NCBI GenBank assembly: GCA_030533315.1
Contig: JAUNJL010000024.1
Span: 1 to 34,624, forward strand
Source of the DNA: Eubacteriales bacterium
Lineage (GTDB): Bacteria; Bacillota_A; Clostridia; Lachnospirales; Lachnospiraceae
Direction of reading: 5' to 3'
Length of the DNA: 34,624 bases
Shown: piece after piece, positions 25,900 through 34,555 of the stretch
Layout of the letters: the number at the start of each line of letters is the position of its first letter
Numbering within the stretch: position 1 is the first letter of the stretch
Translations under genes and position numbers: made by a program
The notes under the pieces: generated by a model
Database searches by the model: none
What the model was told of the DNA's origin: nothing
The model's input: only the letters and a program-made list of their open reading frames with translations

Positions 25900-26020
25900 G
25901 GCGCATTTCCTGCGCCAATCATGGTAGATCCGAAAGCCAGCTTCCGAACCTGCCCCTTTTGCGGCGCATTTCCTGCGCCGGCCCCGGCAGATCTGGAAGT
26001 TTGCCTCCCAACCCAGTCCC
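25900..26020 (-). promoter_or_regulatory. Tandemly duplicated hairpin module in the transporter leader RNA
   Basis: A 17-base palindrome, GGCGCA-TTTCC-TGCGCC on the plus strand, occurs twice unchanged (25900-25916 and 25963-25979), 63 bases apart. The roughly 35 bases beyond each copy also align, differing mostly by transitions. In the transcript each module has a second weak stem (GGAAG/CTTTC versus GGAGG/CTTCC), whose changes keep pairing through G-U. Further upstream CTGGAAGT pairs with ACTTCCAG, and a hairpin loop GCAGAT can pair with a later ATCTGC, as in a pseudoknot. The last copy abuts the ribosome binding region. This is a candidate cis-regulatory RNA; no known riboswitch class is recognised. 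Confidence 0.55.
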
Positions 26021-26119
26021 TCATCTGCGGGACTTCCAGCTCCATGGTTTGCTTGTTGACAGATACTAGATCAGGCCCTAAAAGTCAAGCATTTCAGCAC
26101 GTGCTTCACTGTACCTTCC

Positions 26120-26147
26120 ATTATACTCCAATCTCGGATTTCGTCCA
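26120..26147 (-). promoter_or_regulatory. Promoter of the transporter-glycosidase operon
   Basis: On the minus strand TATAAT (26120-26125) has TGGACG (26142-26147) 16 bases upstream. The predicted start is near 26113, giving a leader of about 228 nt. A ten-base palindrome AGCACGTGCT (26096-26105) lies just downstream of the start and could be an operator. Confidence 0.65.
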
Positions 26148-26186
26148 CCGGTTATTTTAAGATAGACTCCTGATTTTAGTGCATTT

Positions 26187-26219
26187 TTTTAATATTTTCT
26201 CTTTATTTTAATATTTTCT
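26187..26219. promoter_or_regulatory. 14-base direct repeat, candidate YesN/AraC-type binding site
   Basis: TTTTAATATTTTCT occurs at 26187-26200 and again, identical, at 26206-26219, a 19-base period. It is centred about 90 bases upstream of the predicted transcription start of the transporter operon. AraC-family regulators bind direct repeats of this spacing class, and a YesN-type regulator gene ends just upstream. The region is AT-rich, so chance similarity is possible. Confidence 0.45.
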
Positions 26220-26334
26220 TTCTGTTTTGCATATATGCAGCCGCTTTTCATCCATTTTTTAAGTGCATTCTGCACATGAAACCAATAGGGGACGGCTCCA
26301 TCCTTCGTCAAAAAATCCCCAATCCCTTCCGGCC

Positions 26335-27084
26335 TTACGCCTCAAAGTATTCCGAAACGTTTTTTCCCATGATCTCCCGGAACACCTTGTAAAAATATTT
26401 CACGTCGGAAAAGCCCACCAGGTACGCCGCCTCGTTCTTGTCCGCCTCCCCTCCCTGGACAAGGCGGATGGCCTGGCGGATCCGGTATTTTTTCAGGAAT
26501 GCGGAGAACCCCTCCCCCACGTGCTTGGAAAAAATGTAGCTGAAATACTGAGGGCTGATGCCAAGCCTTTCGGCCAGCTCCGCCTGGGTGATCTTCTGGG
26601 AATATTCCTTCTCGATGACGTCCAGTGCCCGCCGGATCATGGGATGTGCGTCCGGATACTGGTTCCTAAGCCTCTCATCCCGGCTCTCCCGGCGGGGCGT
26701 GTAGACCCTTTGACCCTTGATCCTGGCATCCAGCCGCATCAGCACGTTTTCCAAATCACCCTTCATCACCGGCTTCACCATGTACTCCATCACGTCCAGG
26801 GAGATGCACTGCTGGGCCAGCTGGAAGTCCGCATAGGCGCTCAGCACCACGAACTCCGTGGGAAGGCCCCTCTGACGGATCTCCGAGATCAGCTGGATCC
26901 CGTTCATATAAGGCATTTTCAGATCCGTGAACACCACGTCCGGCTTCAGCTGCAGGATCAGCTCCAGCGCCGTCTCCCCGTTGGACGCCTGGGCCAGTAT
27001 CTGACAATCCTCTGAGATGCCTTTGATCAGCCGGCATATGCCCTCTCTGGCTCTCTGCTCATCCTCCGCCACTATGATCTTCAA
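26335..27084 (-). CDS. YesN-type response regulator, receiver plus AraC DNA-binding domain
   Basis: This protein of 249 residues is a transcription factor. The receiver domain (1-120) has the acidic pair ED at 7-8, phospho-acceptor Asp54 in VVFTDLKMP, and Lys in YMVKPV. The C-terminal AraC double helix-turn-helix (about 150-249) has QAELAERLGISPQYFSYIF and VGFSDVKYFYKVFRE. It starts at a TTG overlapping the kinase stop codon, with GGAGG seven bases upstream, so kinase and regulator are translationally coupled. The transporter operon begins about 450 bases downstream and is the likely target, together with the direct repeat in between. The sequence GGATTTTTT after the stop codon is not a convincing terminator. 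Confidence 0.92.
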   Translation of the reverse strand: MKIIVAEDEQRAREGICRLIKGISEDCQILAQASNGETALELILQLKPDVVFTDLKMPYMNGIQLISEIRQRGLPTEFVVLSAYADFQLAQQCISLDVMEYMVKPVMKGDLENVLMRLDARIKGQRVYTPRRESRDERLRNQYPDAHPMIRRALDVIEKEYSQKITQAELAERLGISPQYFSYIFSKHVGEGFSAFLKKYRIRQAIRLVQGGEADKNEAAYLVGFSDVKYFYKVFREIMGKNVSEYFEA

Positions 27085-28925
27085 TCGTACTCCTCCTCTC
27101 CTGGGGTCTCCATACTGTCCTTCAGCATCTCGTAAGGGATCGGGAGATACAGGGTAAAGCAGGTACCCTCCCCTTCCCTGGTCTCCATGCGGATCTCCAT
27201 CTCCGAGCCGTAATACATCCGAAGCCTGGCCGCCACGTTGCTGATACCGATCCCGATCTGGCCGCAGTCCAGAACCGCCGTGCCTGACAGCACCTTCTGC
27301 AGCTTTTCCTTTATCTCTTCCTTCATCCCGCTTCCATTGTCCCGGATCTGTATGACCAGGCGCCCCTCCTTTTCCTCCCCGGAAATAAGGATCCTGCCTC
27401 CCTTTTCCCAGCCCTCAAAGCCGTGGGCAATGGAGTTCTCCACAAAGGGCTGCAAAAACAGCTTGCAGCAGGGCCATTCGTTGTATTCCTCCGGGAACCG
27501 CACCTGGTAGTCAAACACATCCATCAGCCTGTATTTCTGCAGGTAAAGATACTGGCGCACCCATGCGATCTCATCTCCCAGGGTGACGTCCCTGGTCTCC
27601 CTGGAAAAGACGTAATGGAGGATCTCAGAAAGGCTTTTTAGGAGGATGGACACCTCCGTATCCCCGTTTTCCATGGCGCTGTAATTGATGGCTCCCAGGG
27701 TGTTGCAGAGAAAGTGGGCGTTGATCTGGGACTCCAGGGCCTCCCGCTCCGCATCGTTGCACTTTTCCAGCATTCGGATCTTCTCCTCAAACTCCCGCTT
27801 CGTCTCCCTTCTCTGCTGGTTCAGGGCGTCCACCGCATAATTGTACTGCTCCGCAAGCTGCCACAGCTCGTGAGTCCCCTGGATCTCGATCTTCTCGCTT
27901 AGATCCCCCTTGCGGATCCCCTCCATGGAGCCGCCTATGGTCCTCACCGGCTTCAGGATCCGCCACAGCAAGAGCTGCCACAGCACGATGCACACCAGAA
28001 GGAGGAGAAGGTACACCCCCACTCCCCGGCTGAACATGGCCTCCACCTGATCCCCGATCTGGTTTTCGTCGATGTTGATTTGGATGCTCCAGTCCAGGTA
28101 CTTCAGAGGGATTTTCAGCTCCTCCAGATTCTGTATGTCGATCTCCTTCTCATTCTTTCCCCAAAACCGGCTGTCCGTGTGGTACAGGATCATCCCGTCG
28201 CCGGAGGACAGGTACTCCGAGATATAGCCTCCCTGCCTCTGGTTGGACAGGGCGCTGGCGTCGATGATGGCGTCCAGCTTGATGGTAAAAATGGCCACGC
28301 CGCAGTTCTCCGTCTTTTTGACCTTTTCCCCCATGATGGGGTAGGCCAGGTGGAAAAAGAGCATATCTGGAAAATCCTGGTGCTGCAGGGGAGCCGTGCT
28401 GGCCTCGTAGCAGATCACGTCGTTGTGGTTCACCCGCCGCATCACGCCCTCATACAGGTCCCAGGCAATGTCCAGGTTCTCCCCTCTCCACAGATTTTTG
28501 TAGCCGCTCCGGCTCCAGTACCGCCCATTCTCCTTCAGAAGGCCCTGCTCCGTCACCACGGCCACCGCCACGATGTTTCCAGAATGGATGATGTTGTTCA
28601 GCTTATATTCCAGGGCGTACAGGTCTCCCACGTTTGCCCCCGCCTCCAGGTTTTTTACCACCTGATACAGCTCCCGGTCCACCACCATGTCCGCACAGGT
28701 CATGATCGAATCCTGGAGCATACTGTTGATGTTGACCGCAGAGGCATCCAGCACCGCATGTTCGGTCTTCCTGGTCTCCGCCAACAAATACTGCTGGTAT
28801 TCATTTCTCAGAAATCCCTGGAAGAAAAAGGCTGCGGACAAAAACAGCGCCATCCCCGTGCCGATCAGGCTGGAGGCCATATGGCTCCTGGCATAATCCG
28901 TCATCTTTTTTATCAGCTTTCTCAC
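27081..28925 (-). CDS. YesM-type sensor histidine kinase
   Basis: This membrane kinase of 614 residues has a first span at about 18-37, an extracellular Cache-like sensor (about 40-298), a second span (about 300-322), a HAMP segment, a His_kinase (YesM/LytS) domain and a GHKL ATPase with N-box ENSIAHGF and DNGSGM. The phospho-acceptor His404 sits in QINAHFLCNTL, where the family usually has P and Y instead of A and C. It starts at a GTG with GGAGG five bases upstream; the next ATG, seven codons in, has no better site. It overlaps yesN by four bases and follows the lipoprotein gene by about 100 bases. It presumably senses a sugar-bound protein or sugar outside the cell and phosphorylates the YesN-type partner. 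Confidence 0.93.
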   Translation of the reverse strand: MRKLIKKMTDYARSHMASSLIGTGMALFLSAAFFFQGFLRNEYQQYLLAETRKTEHAVLDASAVNINSMLQDSIMTCADMVVDRELYQVVKNLEAGANVGDLYALEYKLNNIIHSGNIVAVAVVTEQGLLKENGRYWSRSGYKNLWRGENLDIAWDLYEGVMRRVNHNDVICYEASTAPLQHQDFPDMLFFHLAYPIMGEKVKKTENCGVAIFTIKLDAIIDASALSNQRQGGYISEYLSSGDGMILYHTDSRFWGKNEKEIDIQNLEELKIPLKYLDWSIQINIDENQIGDQVEAMFSRGVGVYLLLLLVCIVLWQLLLWRILKPVRTIGGSMEGIRKGDLSEKIEIQGTHELWQLAEQYNYAVDALNQQRRETKREFEEKIRMLEKCNDAEREALESQINAHFLCNTLGAINYSAMENGDTEVSILLKSLSEILHYVFSRETRDVTLGDEIAWVRQYLYLQKYRLMDVFDYQVRFPEEYNEWPCCKLFLQPFVENSIAHGFEGWEKGGRILISGEEKEGRLVIQIRDNGSGMKEEIKEKLQKVLSGTAVLDCGQIGIGISNVAARLRMYYGSEMEIRMETREGEGTCFTLYLPIPYEMLKDSMETPGEEEYD

Positions 28926-29027
28926 ATGTTCCTCCCAAATGCGGCACCTTGTCCGCTCCTTTGGCCGCCTGCCTGTGCCTTCCCCTGTGCCCCAGGGCCT
29001 GGATGCGCCGAAGGGCTCTCCTTTACC

Positions 29028-30905
29028 CTAGGTCAGCCTGATGTATCTCGTCGGCTCTGCCAGGGGATAGGGATCGCTGCCCTGGCCTCCAAGGATGCAT
29101 CGGCTCCAGTGCTCCTGTACCGTAAGGTCGCTCTGCTCCCAGGCGGACACTCCCCCTTTTTCCTTCCAAAGCTCCTCCAGCATGGGCTCCCCATTGTGGA
29201 CGCTGGCAATGTAGGTCACCAGGAAGGTGTCCTCATCTCCCATCTCCTTCCCGTCCACGGTCAGCTTCTCCAGATGGTAGCCATCCTCCCTCTGGGCCAC
29301 GGTCAGCTGGCAGCCGGAGGTCACCGGCAGAAAATACCGGTTCAGCATGGAGATGCCCCCATACTCCTTCTCCAGGATGCTTTCCAGCATGTGCCTAAGC
29401 TCCTTTCCCGTCACCTCGTTGGTGTAGTCGTGGATGGTGGTGTCGGTGATCATGTAATCCAGCTGACGCCGGGTGTAATCCGTCCCGTAGACCACGCCAG
29501 AATAGGAGCTGCCAAGTGCGATGAGGATGTCCGAGCCAAAATATTCCCGCAGAGTGTTGGTGATGGCCGAGGCGGCCTCATTTCCTTTTTCCGGGTCAAA
29601 GACGCTGCTGTAGCCCTTGTCAAAGTGGACCACGACCTCATCCCTCTGTTCCTCCTTCGTGCGCAGCCGCTGGTTAAAGGCGTCATAGGCCTGCCCCGCA
29701 TCGTACTCTCCCCGCACCATCCCGGTGACGGCGCATAGGGAGGCGTCAAAGATCTCCGTGGAGGCAAGACGCAGGTAAAGATGATTGTTTTCCACGTATT
29801 TTTCCAGGCCTTCCATGCTTTTGTCCAGCTCCAGCCCGGCGCCGGTGTTGTAGGGGATCATGTTGTGGTTCCCCGCCAGCACGCCCTGGGCCTCCTCGGA
29901 GAGCATCACGTCCAGAACCCGCATACAGAGGGCCTCGTGATCTGGATCCTGGGACACCCTCTGATTCACCGCCACGTTGAAGGAGGGATAGGTGAGAAGC
30001 CAGCTGTCCTCCGGCGTGTCCCCGAAATAGGGGAGCATTCCCACGTTCATCCCCTTCTCATTGCAGGAGATCACGTCGTTTCCCGTGCCCCGCATCAGAG
30101 CCGCCTCCCCGGCAAGGAAGGGCTCCACCATCTCGAAATATCCGTATTCGGCGGCCTCCTTCGGCGTGCCCCAGACCTCCAGCTGCCGCTCCAGACGTTC
30201 AAAGGCGGCAGGCCAGACGGCATCGTCCAGCTGACGGTTTTCCCCGCCCTCGTAGCCCATGCGCCACAAAATGCCCTCCCCAGTCATCAGCTCCTGGATG
30301 GACAGTCCCTGAAGCGTCTCCAGGCAGCTGTAATCCCGGCCAAAATCATTGGTGTAGGGCATGATCCCCGCCTCCCGAAAGGCCTGGCAGGCCTCATCAA
30401 AGCTGGCCCGGTCCCTGGGAATGGGGACGCCGTATTCTTCAAACAGATCCAGGTTCGCAATGTACCCGTCCACCTCCCCGCAGGCAGGAAGCCAGTTGAT
30501 GCTCCCGTCCTCAAAGCGGTAGTTTTCCAGATAAATGTTGTTGAAGGAGGCCGCCGTCTCCGTCTCCGAAAGATCCATGAGACAGTCCCGCAGATCCTCC
30601 GCATCGATCATGGACATGCGGCGTACCGTGAGAATGTCCGGGAGATCGCTGTTTTCGTTCATAAACTCATAGTAATCCATGCTGTTGCTGCCGGCCACAA
30701 ACACCACGTCCGCCTCCGGTATCTGGGATTGGACGTAGGCGGCGTAGCCATTGTAGATCATATGCTCGCCCCAGCAGTAGACCGTCACCGCGTCCCGGCC
30801 CTTTTGGGCCGATCCGGCCTCTGAAGGCTCCCTTCCGGCCTTCTGGCAGGCCCCAAGGGTCATTGCCGCCGTCAAAAGGACCAAAACCACCTGCTTTATC
30901 TTCAT
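29028..30905 (-). CDS. Lipoprotein: solute-binding domain fused to a 5'-nucleotidase C-terminal-like domain
   Basis: This lipoprotein of 625 residues has a clear lipobox LTLGAC with Cys20. Residues about 40-415 resemble a family 1 solute-binding protein (PYTNDFGRDYSC, FLAGEAALMRGTGNDV, LTYPSFNVAVN). From about 420, the sequence FDKGYSSVFDPEKGNEAASAI and following, including IALGSSYSGVVYG and YTNEVTGKELRHMLE, resembles the C-terminal substrate-binding domain of 5'-nucleotidases. The metallophosphatase catalytic domain is absent, so nucleotidase activity is not expected. The ATG at 30905 has AAAGGAG eight bases upstream. It lies between a hybrid kinase and YesM, with no permeases, so a receptor role for one of the kinases is more likely than transport. 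The domain assignment of the C-terminal half is by eye. Confidence 0.85.
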   Translation of the reverse strand: MKIKQVVLVLLTAAMTLGACQKAGREPSEAGSAQKGRDAVTVYCWGEHMIYNGYAAYVQSQIPEADVVFVAGSNSMDYYEFMNENSDLPDILTVRRMSMIDAEDLRDCLMDLSETETAASFNNIYLENYRFEDGSINWLPACGEVDGYIANLDLFEEYGVPIPRDRASFDEACQAFREAGIMPYTNDFGRDYSCLETLQGLSIQELMTGEGILWRMGYEGGENRQLDDAVWPAAFERLERQLEVWGTPKEAAEYGYFEMVEPFLAGEAALMRGTGNDVISCNEKGMNVGMLPYFGDTPEDSWLLTYPSFNVAVNQRVSQDPDHEALCMRVLDVMLSEEAQGVLAGNHNMIPYNTGAGLELDKSMEGLEKYVENNHLYLRLASTEIFDASLCAVTGMVRGEYDAGQAYDAFNQRLRTKEEQRDEVVVHFDKGYSSVFDPEKGNEAASAITNTLREYFGSDILIALGSSYSGVVYGTDYTRRQLDYMITDTTIHDYTNEVTGKELRHMLESILEKEYGGISMLNRYFLPVTSGCQLTVAQREDGYHLEKLTVDGKEMGDEDTFLVTYIASVHNGEPMLEELWKEKGGVSAWEQSDLTVQEHWSRCILGGQGSDPYPLAEPTRYIRLT

Positions 30906-30969
30906 AAATGCTTCTCCTTTTTGTTTTTCTGCCCATCTTTGCACCTCTGCACGGCCTCCAGAGATGGCC

Positions 30970-33912
30970 TCATCCCTCCCGGGCGGCGCCCCTCTTTTCC
31001 TCCAGCACCCGGCAAAGGGTCCTCTCCAGCGCCTTCACGTCCACGGGCTTGGTGAGGTAGGCATCCATCCCGGCCTCCCGGGCCCTCTGGACATCCTCGG
31101 AAAAAGCGTTGGCGGACATGGCAATCACCGGGATCACCTGAGCGTCTGGGTGGCCGCAGGAACGGATCTCCCTCACCGACTCGCATCCGTCCATCACCGG
31201 CATCTGGATGTCCATAAGGATCAGGTCGTACTCTCCCTTTTCCGAAGCCTGAAAGCGTTTCAGAGTCTCCAGGCCGTTGACACACACGTCGCTGGTCGCC
31301 CCATACATCTCCAGAATCCCGGCAAGGATCTCCGCATTCAGCTCATAATCCTCGGCCATCAAAACGTGCATTCCCTGAAGGCCGCTTTCCTTCTCACCCA
31401 TGGCCTCCTGGGTCTCCGCCCTGTGGCAGAGCCCCTCCACGGCTTCCCGGAAGCTGCTCATAAAGAAGGGCTTGGCCAGGAACCCATTGACGCCCGCCGC
31501 CCTGGCCTCCTCCTCGATCTCCGTCCAGTCATAGGCTGTCAGCAGCAGGATGGGGATCCTTTGGGAAACGGCGCTGCGGATCCTTTTTGCGGTCTCCAGG
31601 CCGTCCATCCCCGGCATTTTCCAGTCGATGACCGCCAGGTCAAAGCTCTTGTCTTCCCTGAGCCCCTGGCGGATCTTCCTGACCGCCTCCTCTCCGCCCA
31701 GGGCGCTCTCCATCTCCAGGCCGCTGTCCGTCACCGCCTGGGAGACGGCGCTGCAGATGTCTGGATCGTCATCCACCACCAGCGCCCTGGTCAGCCCATG
31801 GCGGCTCCAAAACTCCTGATCCACCTCGCTCTCCCGGATCTTCAGGCCGATCTCAACGGTAAAGACGCTTCCCTTCCCGGGACTGCTGTCCACCTGGATG
31901 GAGCCGCCCATGAGATCCAGCAGGCTTTTCACAATGGCCATGCCAAGCCCCGTCCCTCGGATGGAACCGCTCTTTCTTCCGTCCTCCCGGCTGAAGGGCT
32001 CAAAAATCTTTTTCTGGTACTCCTTTGACATCCCAATTCCGTTGTCCCGCACCTCAAAGCGGACGGTCACGCTGTTTTTCATTTTCTGGGGCAGCTGGGT
32101 CACGGTGAGGGAGATACGGCCGCCCTTGGGCGTGTATTTCACGGCGTTGGTCAGCAGGTTGATCATGATCTGGTTCAGCTTCATCTCATCCCCAATCAGG
32201 ATCTCATGGCGGATCTCCCTGGTGTAGATCTCAAAGAGCTGGCCCTTGGCGCTGGCCTGGGGCCGGATGATCATGGCCAGCCCCTCCATCATCTCTGCCA
32301 GGCGAAATTCCTGGATGTTCAGGGAGGTCTTGCCGCTCTCGATCTTGCTCATATCCAGAACGTCATTGATCAGTCCCAGCAGATGCTGGCTGGAGGCGCC
32401 GATCTTGCGGGCATACTCCCGTACCTTCTCCGGGTTCTCGGCATCCCGCTCCAGCAGGGGCAAAAACCCGATGATCACGTTCATGGGCGTGCGGATGTCG
32501 TGGCTCATATTGCTCAAAAAGGCGCTCTTCGCCTCATTCGCCGTCTTTGCGATATCCAGGGCGGTCTTTAGCTGCAGGCGGCCCTCCCTCTCCTTGGTAC
32601 GGTCCTGCCAGACGATGATGTACCGCTCGATGCTCCCGATCCGCACATGGTAGACCTGCTCCTCGAACCAGACCTGCTCCCCGGTCATTTTGTGCTTCCA
32701 CACCGACTGAAGCCGCACCGTCTCCCCCATGGGAAGCCGGTCCAGATCCTCTCTGTCCAGCAGCACCTTCTCCTGGCACTCCCCCTCCTTCAGGATCCGA
32801 ATATCCTTCATGATCTCCTTGCTGTCGATCCCGATCAGACGCCTGGAATTGGAGCTCACATATTCTGCCTGGTAGCTGTGGGGAAGCAGGACCATGAATA
32901 GGTTGGAATCCTTTCCGGACAGGATCTCAAAAAGCTGCCTGCGGTAGGCCAGCTCCTGATCCTTCAATAGAATGGCCCTTCGGTTCCGGTAGTAAAGATA
33001 GACCAGGATCGCCGCCATCACCAGCCCAAAGCTCAGGCCGGACAGAAAGACGATCTGCTTCAGAATCTGATTCAGATAGACGCCCACGGATCTCTGGGGA
33101 ACGATCCCCACCAGCACCCAGTCCTGGAAGCCCACCGGCCGGCAGTACAGATAATAGTTCTCCTCCCCCAGAGAGTAACGGCAGGAGCCTTCCATGCCGC
33201 CCCGTATCCTGTCGTGGATGGCCTCATAGTTCGTATTTTGGAATCGGACGGTTTTTAGGAGGGTAAAAAGATTTCCATTGTCCATGGGACTGTCCTGAAG
33301 GGACAGCAGCACCCGGCCGTCGGGATAGAGCAGGTAGGACTGGGAGGCGCCCTCATAGGAGGTATCCTCCAGCACCTGCCTCATGGATCTTTTGTCATAG
33401 GCCAGGGCCACCGCCGTATAGGCAAAGCCCTTGTACACATTTTCCCTCACCGGCGCCGCAAAAAGCAGGACCGGATCCGATCCGGCCAGCGTCCCGTCCA
33501 CCACGATGCTCTCCTTTTTCTGGACCAAAAGGGAAAAATCCTTTCCCAGGTTCAGATAGCCGATGTTGCCCGTCATGTCGATGTAGCTTCCATTGTCGTC
33601 AATGAAAAGCCATTTGTTGAACTTCCACTGCTCCTTCATATGGGCGATGTAGTCGTCCGCCAGCTCCTGGCTCTGGGACAGGCGAAAGGCCAGGGCGCCG
33701 TCCTGAAGCAGGTTCCAGTTTTTCTGCGCCAGCTCTGTAAACTGGCCGCTCACCTGGCCGTACACCTCCGCCATCTGGCTCTCCACCTCTTTGTCCCCGG
33801 TTCTTCTTGTCATGTCCATATATTTGACAAAAAAAACTGCCGTGAAAATCACAGCAGCCAAGACGATCGCACCCAGATACAGCCTATGCGATCCTTTTAT
33901 TATCCGCTCCAT
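30970..33912 (-). CDS. Hybrid sensor histidine kinase with two receiver domains
   Basis: This membrane protein of 980 residues has a span (about 10-30), an extracellular dCache-like sensor (about 40-285), a second span (about 290-312), a PAS-like segment (about 325-450) and HisKA with His471 in SHDIRTPMN. The ATPase has NLLTNAVKYTP, DNGIGM and GTGLGMAIV. Two receivers follow, with Asp763 (AVIDWKMPG) and Asp901 (LMDIQMP). No HPt, DNA-binding or enzymatic output is attached, so an external HPt or partner protein is needed to pass the signal on. The ATG at 33912 is chosen with AGAGGAG seven bases upstream; the frame is open for nine more codons upstream. The lipoprotein gene follows after 64 bases, suggesting a sensor pair. 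Confidence 0.93.
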   Translation of the reverse strand: MERIIKGSHRLYLGAIVLAAVIFTAVFFVKYMDMTRRTGDKEVESQMAEVYGQVSGQFTELAQKNWNLLQDGALAFRLSQSQELADDYIAHMKEQWKFNKWLFIDDNGSYIDMTGNIGYLNLGKDFSLLVQKKESIVVDGTLAGSDPVLLFAAPVRENVYKGFAYTAVALAYDKRSMRQVLEDTSYEGASQSYLLYPDGRVLLSLQDSPMDNGNLFTLLKTVRFQNTNYEAIHDRIRGGMEGSCRYSLGEENYYLYCRPVGFQDWVLVGIVPQRSVGVYLNQILKQIVFLSGLSFGLVMAAILVYLYYRNRRAILLKDQELAYRRQLFEILSGKDSNLFMVLLPHSYQAEYVSSNSRRLIGIDSKEIMKDIRILKEGECQEKVLLDREDLDRLPMGETVRLQSVWKHKMTGEQVWFEEQVYHVRIGSIERYIIVWQDRTKEREGRLQLKTALDIAKTANEAKSAFLSNMSHDIRTPMNVIIGFLPLLERDAENPEKVREYARKIGASSQHLLGLINDVLDMSKIESGKTSLNIQEFRLAEMMEGLAMIIRPQASAKGQLFEIYTREIRHEILIGDEMKLNQIMINLLTNAVKYTPKGGRISLTVTQLPQKMKNSVTVRFEVRDNGIGMSKEYQKKIFEPFSREDGRKSGSIRGTGLGMAIVKSLLDLMGGSIQVDSSPGKGSVFTVEIGLKIRESEVDQEFWSRHGLTRALVVDDDPDICSAVSQAVTDSGLEMESALGGEEAVRKIRQGLREDKSFDLAVIDWKMPGMDGLETAKRIRSAVSQRIPILLLTAYDWTEIEEEARAAGVNGFLAKPFFMSSFREAVEGLCHRAETQEAMGEKESGLQGMHVLMAEDYELNAEILAGILEMYGATSDVCVNGLETLKRFQASEKGEYDLILMDIQMPVMDGCESVREIRSCGHPDAQVIPVIAMSANAFSEDVQRAREAGMDAYLTKPVDVKALERTLCRVLEEKRGAAREG

Positions 33913-34052
33913 CTTACATCTCCTCTTGAAAAGCTGCATAACATATCACCTATGGTCTCTGCAGGAAAATATTTTTTTCTGAATAGACTGTTTTTCCCTG
34001 TATTTCCTTCGCTGGTTACGAATTTTCGTATATTTCAGAGATATTCGGCTTT

Positions 34053-34081
34053 ATTTTATACTATTTCCACAAAAAAGTCAA
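34053..34081 (-). promoter_or_regulatory. Promoter of the hybrid kinase gene
   Basis: On the minus strand TTGACT (34076-34081), a 17-base spacer and TAAAAT (34053-34058) are present. The predicted start is near 34046, giving a leader of about 134 nt. No promoter is evident before the next two genes, so kinase, lipoprotein, YesM and YesN may share this one. Confidence 0.7.
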
Positions 34082-34127
34082 TGAGAGCCTTGTTAAAAAC
34101 AACAATTATTCCAATAGGTACCGCGAT

Positions 34128-34487
34128 TCAGACATCAGAGCCCTTCTCCCCAGGGGCGCCGTCCTTCAAAGACCGCAGGCAGCGCTCAATGTCGTCCAGG
34201 TATTCTTGGGAAACCTTGCTCCCCAGGGTGCAGCAGAACTTGAGGCCCGTCAGCAGCCCCTGGGTAAAGAATAGCTTGTCATGAACCAGGGTGCACTCAC
34301 ACAGCTCCACAAAGAGCTCGTCCCCCAGCTCCTCCGGCTCCCTCCCGGAAGAAAAACGATCCATCCAGGTGCGAAGCAGAGTCTCGTCCGCCTCGATCAC
34401 CTGAGCCTGCAGCTCCTTGGGCAAATTTTGTACCGTCTTGTGGTATATCCAATCCAGCAATTCCTTAAGCTCTTTTTGCTCTGCCAT
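34128..34487 (-). CDS. Small helical protein of unknown function (possibly DUF6809-like)
   Basis: This acidic protein of about 119 residues is predicted to be all-helical, with no signal peptide or membrane span. It begins MAEQKELKELLDWIYHKT and carries LFFTQGLLTGLKFCCTLG in its C-terminal third; the latter vaguely recalls DUF6809-type small proteins of Clostridia, but I am not sure. Several cysteines (LCECT, FCCT) are present. The ATG at 34487 has GGAGGG seven bases upstream; the open frame reaches 15 codons further without support. It has its own promoter with an overlapping inverted repeat, so it is probably a separately regulated single gene. Confidence 0.8.
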   Translation of the reverse strand: MAEQKELKELLDWIYHKTVQNLPKELQAQVIEADETLLRTWMDRFSSGREPEELGDELFVELCECTLVHDKLFFTQGLLTGLKFCCTLGSKVSQEYLDDIERCLRSLKDGAPGEKGSDV

Positions 34488-34555
34488 TTCTTCACCCTCC
34501 CGATCCTTTTTGCATCCGGCCCCTTTTCTCATTTTTTCTGCCGGCTCTTAAGGAG

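Noticed and set aside
28080..29738. A 552-codon plus-strand open frame spanning two genes
   Set aside because: It is antisense to the YesM kinase and lipoprotein genes, crosses their intergenic gap, and encodes His/Leu/Val-rich sequence without motifs.
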